Shown in pieces: positions 8,975-17,307 of a DNA stretch of 45,203 nucleotides (its first letter is position 1; each line of letters opens with the position of its first letter). The stretch comes from an uncultured Chitinophagaceae bacterium (GTDB lineage: Bacteria > Bacteroidota > Bacteroidia > Chitinophagales > Chitinophagaceae). The stretch lies in assembly GCA_934502905.1 (NCBI GenBank), contig CAKSVK010000008.1, positions 1-45,203 on the forward strand, in the 5' to 3' direction. A program made the translations under genes and the position numbers. The notes below the pieces were generated by a model. It ran no database searches. It saw only the letters and a list, made by a program, of their open reading frames with translations, and had not been told where the DNA came from.

Positions 8975-11900
8975 TTGAAAAAAGGAATATTTTTTTGCCT
9001 CATACTGCTTGCGATGGCAGCAGCGTCTATGGGGCAGGCACCTTCAGCTAGCTTTTCCGCCAATGTACTTTCAGGCTGTGCGCCCCTTTCAGTACGCTTT
9101 ACAGATGAATCTACCGGCAATCCCGTCAGTTGGAACTGGGAATTTGATGATGGTACGCAGCAGCAACTGTCCAACCAGCAAAACCCGAATATATCGTTTA
9201 CCCGTCCGGGTACCTACTCCGTAACATTGGTAGTACGGAATGCAAATGGTGTAAATGCCACAACCAGGACCGATTATATAACGGTATATCCTTCCCCCAG
9301 TGTAAATTTCTCTGCAGACATCACAACGGCCTGTCTGCCGGCGCAGGTGCAGTTTACAGGCACTGCCTCTACCACGGTCGGTTCCATCACTACCTGGGCC
9401 TGGGACCTTGGAGACGGTACGCTGTCTTCGGCACAGAACCCGGAGCATACCTACAATGCTGCGGGATGGTATAATGTGGGACTGACCGTTACCAGCAGCA
9501 CCGGGTGCTCTTCCCGTTCGCAACGTGCCAGGTATATCAGGGTAGTAAGCGGTATAGCATCCAAGTTCAGCTATACACCCTCTGCTAATTGTGACGCACC
9601 CTTTACCATTCCTTTTACCAACGAGTCTTCAGGGCCGGGGGCATTAAGATACCTGTGGGATTTCGGCAACGGGCATACAGATACTGCCCGTCATCCCTCG
9701 TTCACTTTTCCTGCAAGCGGCAGTCATAATGTGACGCTGACCACCACCAGCAGCTTTGGGTGCACAAACACCATTACGCAAGCGGTATCTGCCAGCACAT
9801 TCACTACAGCGTTCACGCATCCCGATACGGTATGTATTAACCAGCCGGTCAGCTTTCAAAATAATTCAGATGCGGGTGTTGTTACGTTTAACTGGTTATT
9901 TGGCGATGGCAGCAGCTCGGCCACGGAAGAAAACCCGGTAAAAAGATATACCACGCCCGGGGTTTATACAGTAAAGCTGGTCAATCGCTTCGGCACCTGT
10001 ACAGATTCCACTTCCCGTCAGATAGTGGTAACGGCCCTGCCTGCGGTAGATTTTGTGGTGAACAATAACAACGGCTGCGGCTCTGCTTTTTCTGTAGACT
10101 TCCAAAGCAATGCTTCTACGGCAGTAGCCTGGGCCTGGGACTTCGGAGATGGGACTACTTCCACAGAGCAAAATCCCAATCACGTATATGGCAGCACAGG
10201 CAATTACCATGTATCCCTGACCATCACCACGGCAGGCGGATGTCAGAACTCCGTTACAAAAAATAATGCGGTAAGGATTGTAGCGCCGGGGGTGCGTATT
10301 ATGCGTACCCTGGCGTCGGGCTGTATTAATGCTCTGCTCCCGGTAACGCTTTCTGCTGAAACAAATGTGCCGGTGGTATCCTATCTCTGGGATTTAGGTA
10401 ATGGCACTACCAGCACTGCTGCAACGCCATCGGTTACGTATTCGTCGCCAACGGTCAGGAATTACGATATTACGCTGACTGTTACCACTGCTGCAGGATG
10501 CATACTGACAGATGCCATGACATTTACGATCGGCGCACCGCAGAGTGTAGACTTTACCGTCAATGCTTCCGGAAGCTGTGCATCCGACCCGGTGACCTTT
10601 CATGCAACAAGCAGTGGCTTTGTTTCAGAATGGACCTGGCTATTCAGCGATGGAGATACATTAACCGTGCAGGAAACGGAAACGACTGTTGAGCATCAAT
10701 TTAAGGAGTTTGGAAATGTGGGCGCCACGCTGATCGCGTGGCACTGGGGTTGCCCGTCTTCCGTAACTAAGGATAACCTGGTGACCCTGGAGGCACCGGT
10801 GGCCAATTTCGGATTTGCACTTGACTGTGATAACCGGCTGGTGGTAAACCTGACCGACAGCTCTAAGATTGAAACAGGTGCAACAGCAGCGCCTACTTCC
10901 TATGAATGGGATTTCGGCGATGGCTCTCCTGTTGTTACAACGCCCAACCCCGGCATACATACCTACGCAAATATTGGCGACTATGATATCCGCCTGGCGC
11001 TTATCAGTGGTACCTGCAGCAGCACGATTACCCGTAAAGTAGACCTGTCGCCTCTTAATAACACATTTGATGCTTCAAAAAGCATTTTATGTAAACATGA
11101 CACGGTTACATTTAAGGCAAACGAAGACAGCGTAAATGTAAGGGAATTCAGATGGACATGGGATGGAAAAACGGCGTTCGGCCAGGTACTTGACACTGCC
11201 TTTCATGCTGATGGTGATATACCTGTAACCCTGCACGTGCGTGATCACTCCGGCTGTGAAGCGGAAAGTACACAAATCATAAAGGTGACAGGACCTACCG
11301 CTGCATTTTCACCGGCGCAGCCGGCTACCTGCAAAGGTGTTCCGGTCAGCTTTAATGATGCATCTACGAGTGATATAGGTATACAAACCTACAGGTGGGA
11401 TTTTGGCGATGGTGCGGTTCAGTCTTTGACCGGAGGTCCATTCGCCCATTCGTACGTGGATACAGGCACCTATGTGGTTCGTCTATCCGTAACAGATATA
11501 GCCGGATGTACAGACGAAAATACAGCCACCAATACCGTCAGGATCAGCGGTCCTGTAGCTTCTTTCTCAACAAATGATACCCGCTATTGCCCGGGCACAC
11601 CGCTGACATTCAGCAACTCCTCCCAGGGAACTACCCTCACGCATAGCTGGAGCTTTGGAGATGGTCAATCTTCAACTGACATAAATCCTTCCCATTCATT
11701 TGATGAAGGACAATATACGGTAAAGCTGAAGGTAACCGATGACGTAGGTTGTACGGACTCCCTTATCCGTACAGATTATATTGAAGTACGGGGACCCGTA
11801 GCGGCATTTACTGTAGAAGACAGTACTTCCATCTGCCCGTTGCTGGAAGCAAAGTTTCTCCATACTTCGCAACATTATGAATCCCTGTACTGGGATTTTG

Positions 11901-13327
11901 GTGACCTGTTCAATTCAACAGAAGACGCTGCTACCGTTCGTCATTTTTACGACGATTTTGGCAGCTACCCGGTGAAATTGCTGGCATACGGTTATGGGGG
12001 CAACTGCGTGGATACAGCAGAGTTCCGGGTGAATGTATACAACCCGAACACCTTTACTACGTTTAATTATACGGTGGCTCCTTTTTACTGCAATGAGCAT
12101 ACCGTGAGCTTTGAATTTGAGGTGCCGGCCAATACAAGATACCGTTTCAATTTTGGAGACGGCAATGTGGATTCTTCGGGACAAAAAACACTTCAGCATA
12201 CCTATGACTATCCCAGGAACTATATCCCTTCTGTGTTTCTGCAGGATGCTATTGGCTGCCAGAGCAATGTTGGTGGTCCTTCCGCTATTAATATCAGGGG
12301 AGCAGTGCCGGCATTCAATCTCGATAAAAAAAGCTTCTGTGACTCCGGTACGGTCATGGCTACCAACTACACGGTAAGCAGCGAACCTGTCACCAACTGG
12401 TCCTGGGACTTTGGTACCGGCACAACTATAGGTATAAAGGATCCGGCGCCATTTACTTATACAGATGCGGGTTACTACCTGGTATCGCTTACGGCGACCA
12501 CTGTGAGCGGGTGCGCTAAAACTTTTACTGACACGGTAAGGGTGCCGCGTACGCCGCAGCCGCTGATCACATTGGGGGATCTCACCTGTGCAGAGCGGCT
12601 GGTGGATTTTAACGGCGCCGTACAGCATGCCGACACAGCAATACAGTGGAGCTGGAATTTCGGAGACGGCAGAACTTCTTCCGCGCAGAACAATACCATA
12701 CAATATAATACACCCGGTAACTATAATATCACACTGACCGCAGCCAATTTCCTTGGTTGTTCCGGCAACACATCACATTCACTGGCGGTGGCCCCGTTGC
12801 CGGTAATCACGACGCAGCCAACCCAGTTGATAGTCAGTAACGAAGTTGTATTACCCGTAACCTATAGTTCAGGGATCGTGCGTTATGCCTGGGAACCCCC
12901 GGATGACCTGAGCTGTACCGATTGTCCGAACCCGGTGGCAAAGCCCAGTTTTACCAGGACCTATACGGTCACTGTTACAGACAGCAACTCCTGCGTTAGT
13001 TCCGCAGAGGTATTGGTAGACGTGGTATGCACCAAGGAAAACTATTTTGTACCCAATACTTTTTCACCCAATAATGACGGTATGAATGATGTATTCTATC
13101 CCAGGGGAAGGGGGTTGGCGAGGGTGCAATCCATGCGGGTATTCAACCGTTGGGGACAAATAGTGTTTGAGCGGAAGAATTTTATGGCCAACGATCCTTC
13201 CGCCGGCTGGAACGGAAGAAGAGGGAGTGAGCCGATGCCATCTGACACCTATGTTTACGTAATTGAATTTGTATGCGATAATGCGATGGTCATCCCGTTC
13301 AAGGGGAATATTACATTGATCAGATAA
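8975..13327 (+). CDS. Giant PKD-repeat surface protein with T9SS type-B sorting domain
   Basis: About 1450 residues. A signal peptide (MKKGIFFCLILLAMAAASMGQ) is followed by about 15 PKD-like Ig domains of 80-90 residues, each marked by a W-x-F-G-D-G variant (for example AWDFGDG, RWDFGDG, SWNFGDG) and a T/N-Y turn; the ninth (RWTWDGK) and twelfth (YWDFGDL) are degenerate. The last 90 residues (NYFVPNTFSPNNDGMNDVF ... RVFNRWGQIVFE ... SDTYVYVIEF) are the gliding-motility/T9SS type-B C-terminal domain that targets cargo through the type IX secretion system. The protein should be secreted and kept at the cell surface as an adhesin or scaffold. The PorP/SprF-like gene begins 13 bases after its stop, the usual arrangement for type-B cargo. 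GTG at 8969 is an equally possible start. Confidence 0.92.
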   Translation: MKKGIFFCLILLAMAAASMGQAPSASFSANVLSGCAPLSVRFTDESTGNPVSWNWEFDDGTQQQLSNQQNPNISFTRPGTYSVTLVVRNANGVNATTRTDYITVYPSPSVNFSADITTACLPAQVQFTGTASTTVGSITTWAWDLGDGTLSSAQNPEHTYNAAGWYNVGLTVTSSTGCSSRSQRARYIRVVSGIASKFSYTPSANCDAPFTIPFTNESSGPGALRYLWDFGNGHTDTARHPSFTFPASGSHNVTLTTTSSFGCTNTITQAVSASTFTTAFTHPDTVCINQPVSFQNNSDAGVVTFNWLFGDGSSSATEENPVKRYTTPGVYTVKLVNRFGTCTDSTSRQIVVTALPAVDFVVNNNNGCGSAFSVDFQSNASTAVAWAWDFGDGTTSTEQNPNHVYGSTGNYHVSLTITTAGGCQNSVTKNNAVRIVAPGVRIMRTLASGCINALLPVTLSAETNVPVVSYLWDLGNGTTSTAATPSVTYSSPTVRNYDITLTVTTAAGCILTDAMTFTIGAPQSVDFTVNASGSCASDPVTFHATSSGFVSEWTWLFSDGDTLTVQETETTVEHQFKEFGNVGATLIAWHWGCPSSVTKDNLVTLEAPVANFGFALDCDNRLVVNLTDSSKIETGATAAPTSYEWDFGDGSPVVTTPNPGIHTYANIGDYDIRLALISGTCSSTITRKVDLSPLNNTFDASKSILCKHDTVTFKANEDSVNVREFRWTWDGKTAFGQVLDTAFHADGDIPVTLHVRDHSGCEAESTQIIKVTGPTAAFSPAQPATCKGVPVSFNDASTSDIGIQTYRWDFGDGAVQSLTGGPFAHSYVDTGTYVVRLSVTDIAGCTDENTATNTVRISGPVASFSTNDTRYCPGTPLTFSNSSQGTTLTHSWSFGDGQSSTDINPSHSFDEGQYTVKLKVTDDVGCTDSLIRTDYIEVRGPVAAFTVEDSTSICPLLEAKFLHTSQHYESLYWDFGDLFNSTEDAATVRHFYDDFGSYPVKLLAYGYGGNCVDTAEFRVNVYNPNTFTTFNYTVAPFYCNEHTVSFEFEVPANTRYRFNFGDGNVDSSGQKTLQHTYDYPRNYIPSVFLQDAIGCQSNVGGPSAINIRGAVPAFNLDKKSFCDSGTVMATNYTVSSEPVTNWSWDFGTGTTIGIKDPAPFTYTDAGYYLVSLTATTVSGCAKTFTDTVRVPRTPQPLITLGDLTCAERLVDFNGAVQHADTAIQWSWNFGDGRTSSAQNNTIQYNTPGNYNITLTAANFLGCSGNTSHSLAVAPLPVITTQPTQLIVSNEVVLPVTYSSGIVRYAWEPPDDLSCTDCPNPVAKPSFTRTYTVTVTDSNSCVSSAEVLVDVVCTKENYFVPNTFSPNNDGMNDVFYPRGRGLARVQSMRVFNRWGQIVFERKNFMANDPSAGWNGRRGSEPMPSDTYVYVIEFVCDNAMVIPFKGNITLIR

Positions 13328-13340
13328 CAGGGAAAAACGT

Positions 13341-14369
13341 ATGAATATCCGGAGCCGGTTAATAGTGTTTTGTTGTTTTGCGATGCTGGGAGCCCAGGGT
13401 CAGGATATGCATTTTTCCCAGTACTTTGAAACACCGCTCTTGCGGAACCCCGCGCTGGCCGGTCTTTTTGAGGGAGATGTCCGCGTGCAGATGGTCTACC
13501 GTAATCAATGGGCAAGTGTTACCACGCCTTACCAGACGGGCTCTTTAAACGGCGAGTATAAATTTCCGGTAGGACAGAGCAATGATTTTGTAACGGCAGG
13601 ATTACAGATGATGATGGATCGGGCCGGAACCGTATCGCTTACTACCACCCACCTGCTGCCGGTGGTGAACTATCACAAGTCGCTGAGCGATGAAACCAAC
13701 AGTTATCTTTCTCTTGGCTTTATGGGCGGGCTTGTTGCCCGTACAATCGATCGTTCGAAAGTAACTACGAATAACCAGTATATGGACGGGTTTGGATACA
13801 ACGGATCGCTGCCGGATGGCGAAACCTTTAGCAATAACTATGCATATTTTGATGCCGGTGTGGGGATGAGCTATAACGCCTCCATCGGGTCGAACAAGAA
13901 CAACAATTATTATATAGGAATCGCGTATCACCATCTCAATAAGCCATCCAGTGCATTTTACAGGAGCATCCAGCATTTTCCGAAATGGGTGGGTTCTGCA
14001 GGATTGAGGACCACTATGGGTGAAATGGCTTATATCACCCTTTCCGCAGATGCCAGCCTGCAGGGCTCCATGACCGGCAGGATATACCAGGTAGTGGGAG
14101 GTGCCATGTATTCCCGTAAGCTGGATGATATGGAATCACCCGATTATATCATTCATTTCGGTACTTTTTTGAGATGGGATGACGCAATCATTCCCGTTGT
14201 GAAGCTGGATTATAATCGCTTTTCCCTGGGCTTCAGTTATGACATGAACATTTCCCAGCTGAGAACTGCCAGCCAGGCAAGAGGAGGATTTGAATTTTCC
14301 CTGACTTACCGGGACTTCCTGAATAACAGCAGATCTACCAAAGATATACCCCGTTGCCCGCGGTTTTAA
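13341..14369 (+). CDS. PorP/SprF family type IX secretion membrane protein
   Basis: A 342-residue outer-membrane protein. The start MNIRSRLIVFCCFAMLGAQGQ is a signal peptide, followed by the family hallmark QDMHFSQYFETPLLRNPALAGLF and NQWASV; the remainder is amphipathic beta strands ending in YRDFLNN. PorP/SprF proteins are close partners of type-B T9SS cargo; some form barrels that hold the secreted protein at the surface. Here it directly follows the PKD-repeat cargo gene (13-base gap), so it is probably the dedicated anchor or exporter of that protein rather than the core T9SS PorP. No terminator with a clean T-tract follows; a loose inverted repeat TCCGTGG/CCACGGA lies at 14433-14465 near the end of the convergent gene. 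Confidence 0.9.
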   Translation: MNIRSRLIVFCCFAMLGAQGQDMHFSQYFETPLLRNPALAGLFEGDVRVQMVYRNQWASVTTPYQTGSLNGEYKFPVGQSNDFVTAGLQMMMDRAGTVSLTTTHLLPVVNYHKSLSDETNSYLSLGFMGGLVARTIDRSKVTTNNQYMDGFGYNGSLPDGETFSNNYAYFDAGVGMSYNASIGSNKNNNYYIGIAYHHLNKPSSAFYRSIQHFPKWVGSAGLRTTMGEMAYITLSADASLQGSMTGRIYQVVGGAMYSRKLDDMESPDYIIHFGTFLRWDDAIIPVVKLDYNRFSLGFSYDMNISQLRTASQARGGFEFSLTYRDFLNNSRSTKDIPRCPRF

Positions 14370-14529
14370 TGGTGAGGGAATGGAACGAGGTAAAGCCTGG
14401 TTCCGGTGGGGAATAAAAGAAACCTGCCTGTATCCGTGGGAAAATCCCATGGCGCGCACCACGGACCCAAAAAACTAATTTTGATACCTTTTCATTATAA
14501 GAACTATAGAATACCCTTTCACTTCTTCA

Positions 14530-16734
14530 TCATTCAACCCATATTTCATCAATAAAAAACCAGCAGGGATGTCCTACTCCGTAATGCCAGTGCGGACAGG
14601 TTTTGATACCTGTTATATCCACTTTAATGTACCGTGCCTTTACCGGCATATCACTTGTATAGCTGATATCTACAAATCTTACCTGGGGGTTCCTGTCTTC
14701 CGGATGATCGACGGATTGCAGCATCCTGTAATCCCTGCCATCAGATGAAATGGAATACGTAACATTAGACGGCGCTAAGATCCATGCGCCCAACTGGTGC
14801 AGGAAATCTGCATGGATGCCGGTAAATTCCTTTTCACTGCCTAAGTCAAGTACCAACCCTGCGTCTGTACCCAGCCAGCCAACCCACCCCTCTGCAAATG
14901 TCATGCCTCCATACAATCCATCTGTAAGCTCCGTTCCCATAGCAGCATACTTTTCACTGGGAGGTGTTGAGAAAGTGATACCCGCAACCGGTATTCCCTG
15001 CTTGCCTGAAGGCATATACCGTGTTCTGTATAATGCAGCATAATCAAGAGGACTATTGTTCCTTTCGTTCAGCGTCGGAACGGAAAACAATTTCACCCTT
15101 TCTTCAAACAGGTCCAGCTTGCGGCTGATATCACCTACCTGCATATTCTTTTCCGTACGGGCAATGTCCAGTCCGGAATACTGCAGTGGTAAACGCGTAC
15201 GCCATATTCTTTTCAATACAACCGGGTCTGCAGCAACAGCTGCTTCAGCCTGGTCAAACAGGTCGTTGTACCTGCGCATCAATGATGGCTTCAACATACC
15301 TTCTTTATGCGATACCGGTGAATCGTATATCCACAACCGTTTACCGCTACCCAGTAATGCGCCTTCCATCAGCTTAATATACTGATACAAATAAGGAGCT
15401 GCATTGCCGTAATAACCGTGCAGGAAGGTTTGTATAAGAGAATCTTCGTTCTGGTTTACATCCCACATCAGTTTGGATACCAGCCAGGTCCTTAACTCAG
15501 CAAAATCACCCCCACGGCTGCCGGCTATCTGGGAAAAATGCATGGAAGTATTGTTCTTATGAAACAACCGCATGTTTTCTCCCAGTATATGAAAATTAGG
15601 AAACGGTACAAGATAATTGTCGAAGTTGATGCCATAGTCCCAGACAAATATATTTTCTGAGATGGCGCTCCAGCCTTCCAGCGCCGCTGCAAATTCCCTG
15701 CCTGAAGCATTTTCCTTTAACGAAACCTCCCTGTCACAATCGATGCTGCACAGCATGATATTTACATTCTTGGCAGGTTTTACATAGCGCGGAGGTTTCA
15801 TGGAATAGACGTAGGCCAGTGTTGAAATTTCTTTATCGGGAAAACGTTCGGCCAGCTTGTTCATAAAATGTATAAGGCTGCCTGATTGGGCGCCTTCATG
15901 ATCATCAATTGCTTTACATTTCTCGCACTGGCAAAAAGTGTAATTCCCATCGTTTTGACTTACAGAAATAATGTGTTTATCAGGATTGGCTTTGAATACG
16001 GAATCCAGCCTTTGGGTCACAATTTCCAGTACTTCCGGATTAGACAAACACCATTGGCTGGCCTTGCCGGGATGACGTTTACCGTTGAAATAAGAATAGT
16101 ATTCCGGGTGCGCTTCTCCATATATGGCTGAAGGCAAAAGGAAATCAAAAGTGTGTACCCACAGGTTACCCGCAAATATTTCCGCAGGTGTTTTTAACCG
16201 CATCCAGTCTTTGTAAACGGAATCTGTTGCCATGGCATAATGCTGGCTTTGCCTGTACCGGAAGGATGGTATTTCTGTAAAATCAGTTGCCGGTATTTGC
16301 AGGGTGGAAGCCGGCTGTAAGCTATATTCCTGCTCTCCCCAGTAGGAAACCCCGCAGTACCGTTCCAGCAGGCTCACAACAGCATATATGGATCCTTTAC
16401 CACCGCCTGTAACCACCCGCAACGTATGATCGGTGTGCACTACACTAAATCCATCTTCCGGAATATTACCTTTCTGCACATTTTCATTCAACCCGTTGTT
16501 ACCTATAATGATATCGTTCTTTTTGATTTGATTTGTTTTTTGAATTGCCACTTTTACCCCGGTAATTCTTTCTGCAAAATCCTGCAGCAAACGTGCAGCG
16601 CGTGCATCAACGTTATCCTCGGAGGTAAGTACGATTCTTCCGGAAGGCTTTCCATTCCTGACCAGGGTTACCTGTGCAGGCAATACCAAACAAAAGCAGC
16701 AGACCAATAACAACAAACTGATAAAATGTTTCAT
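14530..16734 (-). CDS. DUF4838 glycosidase-like protein with C-terminal discoidin-like domain
   Basis: A 734-residue exported protein (signal peptide MKHFISLLLLVCCFCLVLPAQ). Residues about 25-140 resemble the alpha-glucuronidase (GH67) N-terminal domain (DDIIIGNNG-like, VVTGGGKGSIYAVVSLLERY). Residues about 200-500 match DUF4838, a TIM-barrel-like glycosidase relative, with YTFCQCEKC (a possible metal site) and VWDYGINFDNYLVPFPN. The last 130 residues (DAGLVLDLGSEKEFTGI ... ARYIKVDI) look like an F5/8 type C carbohydrate-binding domain. The likely role is breakdown of an acidic or host/plant glycan, but no enzyme activity is established from sequence. The frame extends to 16914, but the signal peptide fixes the ATG at 16732-16734. 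The gene stands alone with no SusC/SusD neighbours. Confidence 0.88.
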   Translation of the reverse strand: MKHFISLLLLVCCFCLVLPAQVTLVRNGKPSGRIVLTSEDNVDARAARLLQDFAERITGVKVAIQKTNQIKKNDIIIGNNGLNENVQKGNIPEDGFSVVHTDHTLRVVTGGGKGSIYAVVSLLERYCGVSYWGEQEYSLQPASTLQIPATDFTEIPSFRYRQSQHYAMATDSVYKDWMRLKTPAEIFAGNLWVHTFDFLLPSAIYGEAHPEYYSYFNGKRHPGKASQWCLSNPEVLEIVTQRLDSVFKANPDKHIISVSQNDGNYTFCQCEKCKAIDDHEGAQSGSLIHFMNKLAERFPDKEISTLAYVYSMKPPRYVKPAKNVNIMLCSIDCDREVSLKENASGREFAAALEGWSAISENIFVWDYGINFDNYLVPFPNFHILGENMRLFHKNNTSMHFSQIAGSRGGDFAELRTWLVSKLMWDVNQNEDSLIQTFLHGYYGNAAPYLYQYIKLMEGALLGSGKRLWIYDSPVSHKEGMLKPSLMRRYNDLFDQAEAAVAADPVVLKRIWRTRLPLQYSGLDIARTEKNMQVGDISRKLDLFEERVKLFSVPTLNERNNSPLDYAALYRTRYMPSGKQGIPVAGITFSTPPSEKYAAMGTELTDGLYGGMTFAEGWVGWLGTDAGLVLDLGSEKEFTGIHADFLHQLGAWILAPSNVTYSISSDGRDYRMLQSVDHPEDRNPQVRFVDISYTSDMPVKARYIKVDITGIKTCPHWHYGVGHPCWFFIDEIWVE

Positions 16735-16947
16735 GATGAAAGTAAATATGCGACCGGAATAATAAATGAAGATACGACTCTTGAGCCGGGTGCAAGCATC
16801 GCAAAAGGCTGGAGTGTATTCCAGGTTACTTTGGATGAGGCTGCAGGTAGCTTTCCCGCAGATGAGCGCAGGTTTCACAGAAAGAATTGTTGCCCGCTCC
16901 GGCATTACCTGCAAAATCAGTGTTATCAGCGAAAATAATCTGGGTAA

Positions 16948-17115
16948 ATTCCATGGAGAAAATGCTCGGAACAGAACTTATTAATTACAGTGCCCCAAGC
17001 TATTGCCTACTTTGCTGATGTGGAAAACAGCGAGGAACCTGTTAGCCTGAAAGGACAAACCTGGGCATCCGTAAAGCAGTTGATCCGGCAAAAAGTCAAT
17101 GATTTTTTTCGTTAA
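16948..17115 (+). pseudogene. Remnant of a gene, resembling the C-terminal tail of AbiEii-like nucleotidyltransferases
   Basis: Between a stop at 16945 and TAA at 17113 the frame reads as protein for its last 40 codons, with the core QAIAYFADVENSEEPVSL followed by KGQTWASVKQLIRQKVNDFF. From memory this pattern (a Y-F-x-D-x-E stretch, then W-x-x-V-K) resembles the C-terminal end of small proteins related to the AbiEii/DUF1814 nucleotidyltransferases found in toxin-antitoxin pairs. No start codon, promoter or N-terminal portion is present, so it looks like debris from a lost gene next to a tRNA. The family match is tentative. Confidence 0.4.
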
Positions 17116-17138
17116 CCACCTGCAACAACAGCTGGTAT

Positions 17139-17164
17139 AAAAAACAAAAGCCGTAAAAACGGCT
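17139..17164 (-). terminator. Terminator of tRNA-Gln
   Basis: On the minus strand: AGCCGT stem, TTTT loop, ACGGCT (17164-17149), followed by a T-rich run TTTTGTTTTTT (17149-17139). It starts 32 bases after the tRNA 3' end. Confidence 0.75.
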
Positions 17165-17195
17165 ATGTAAATCAGTAAAATATATCAAAAAATTG

Positions 17196-17266
17196 TTACC
17201 CGATCTGGATTCGAACCAGAGCTATCAGAGCCAGAATCTGAGGTACTACCGCTATACTATCGGGCA
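17196..17266 (-). tRNA. tRNA-Gln, anticodon CTG
   Basis: A 71-base cloverleaf on the minus strand. The acceptor stem is TGCCCGA/TCGGGTA with one G-T pair; the anticodon stem is TCAGA/TCTGA enclosing the loop TTCTGGC, giving anticodon CTG (17234-17232), which reads CAG glutamine codons. The T arm TCTGG-TTCGAAT-CCAGA is canonical. CCA is not encoded: the acceptor is followed by A then CAA. It lies downstream of ispG in the same direction but has its own promoter and terminator. Confidence 0.93.
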
Positions 17267-17277
17267 ATAACGGGGCG

Positions 17278-17307
17278 CAAATTTACATTTTTTATCGATT
17301 ATTTCAA
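17278..17307 (-). promoter_or_regulatory. Promoter of tRNA-Gln
   Basis: Reading the minus strand: TTG (17307-17305), 19 bases, TAAATTTG (17285-17278), an exact match to the phylum consensus. The tRNA begins 12 bases after the -7 box. The TTG overlaps the stop codon region of ispG. Confidence 0.7.

Larger units (their letters stand above)
16735..17195. other. Gap region with decayed gene fragment and tRNA terminator
   Basis: This stretch carries no intact gene. The 5' part (16735-16945) has short open frames on both strands, none with a start, signal or family match I can support. The 3' part holds the coding-like remnant at 16948-17115 and the tRNA-Gln terminator at 17139-17164. Confidence 0.5.

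Noticed and set aside
14433..14465. Inverted repeat TCCGTGG/CCACGGA after the PorP-like gene as a terminator.
   Set aside because: Seven-base arms with a long loop and no T-tract on either strand.
16735..16984. Short plus-strand frames upstream of the gene remnant, one reading FPQMSAGFTERIVARSGI.
   Set aside because: No family recognised, no start signal, and frames are not continuous with the remnant.
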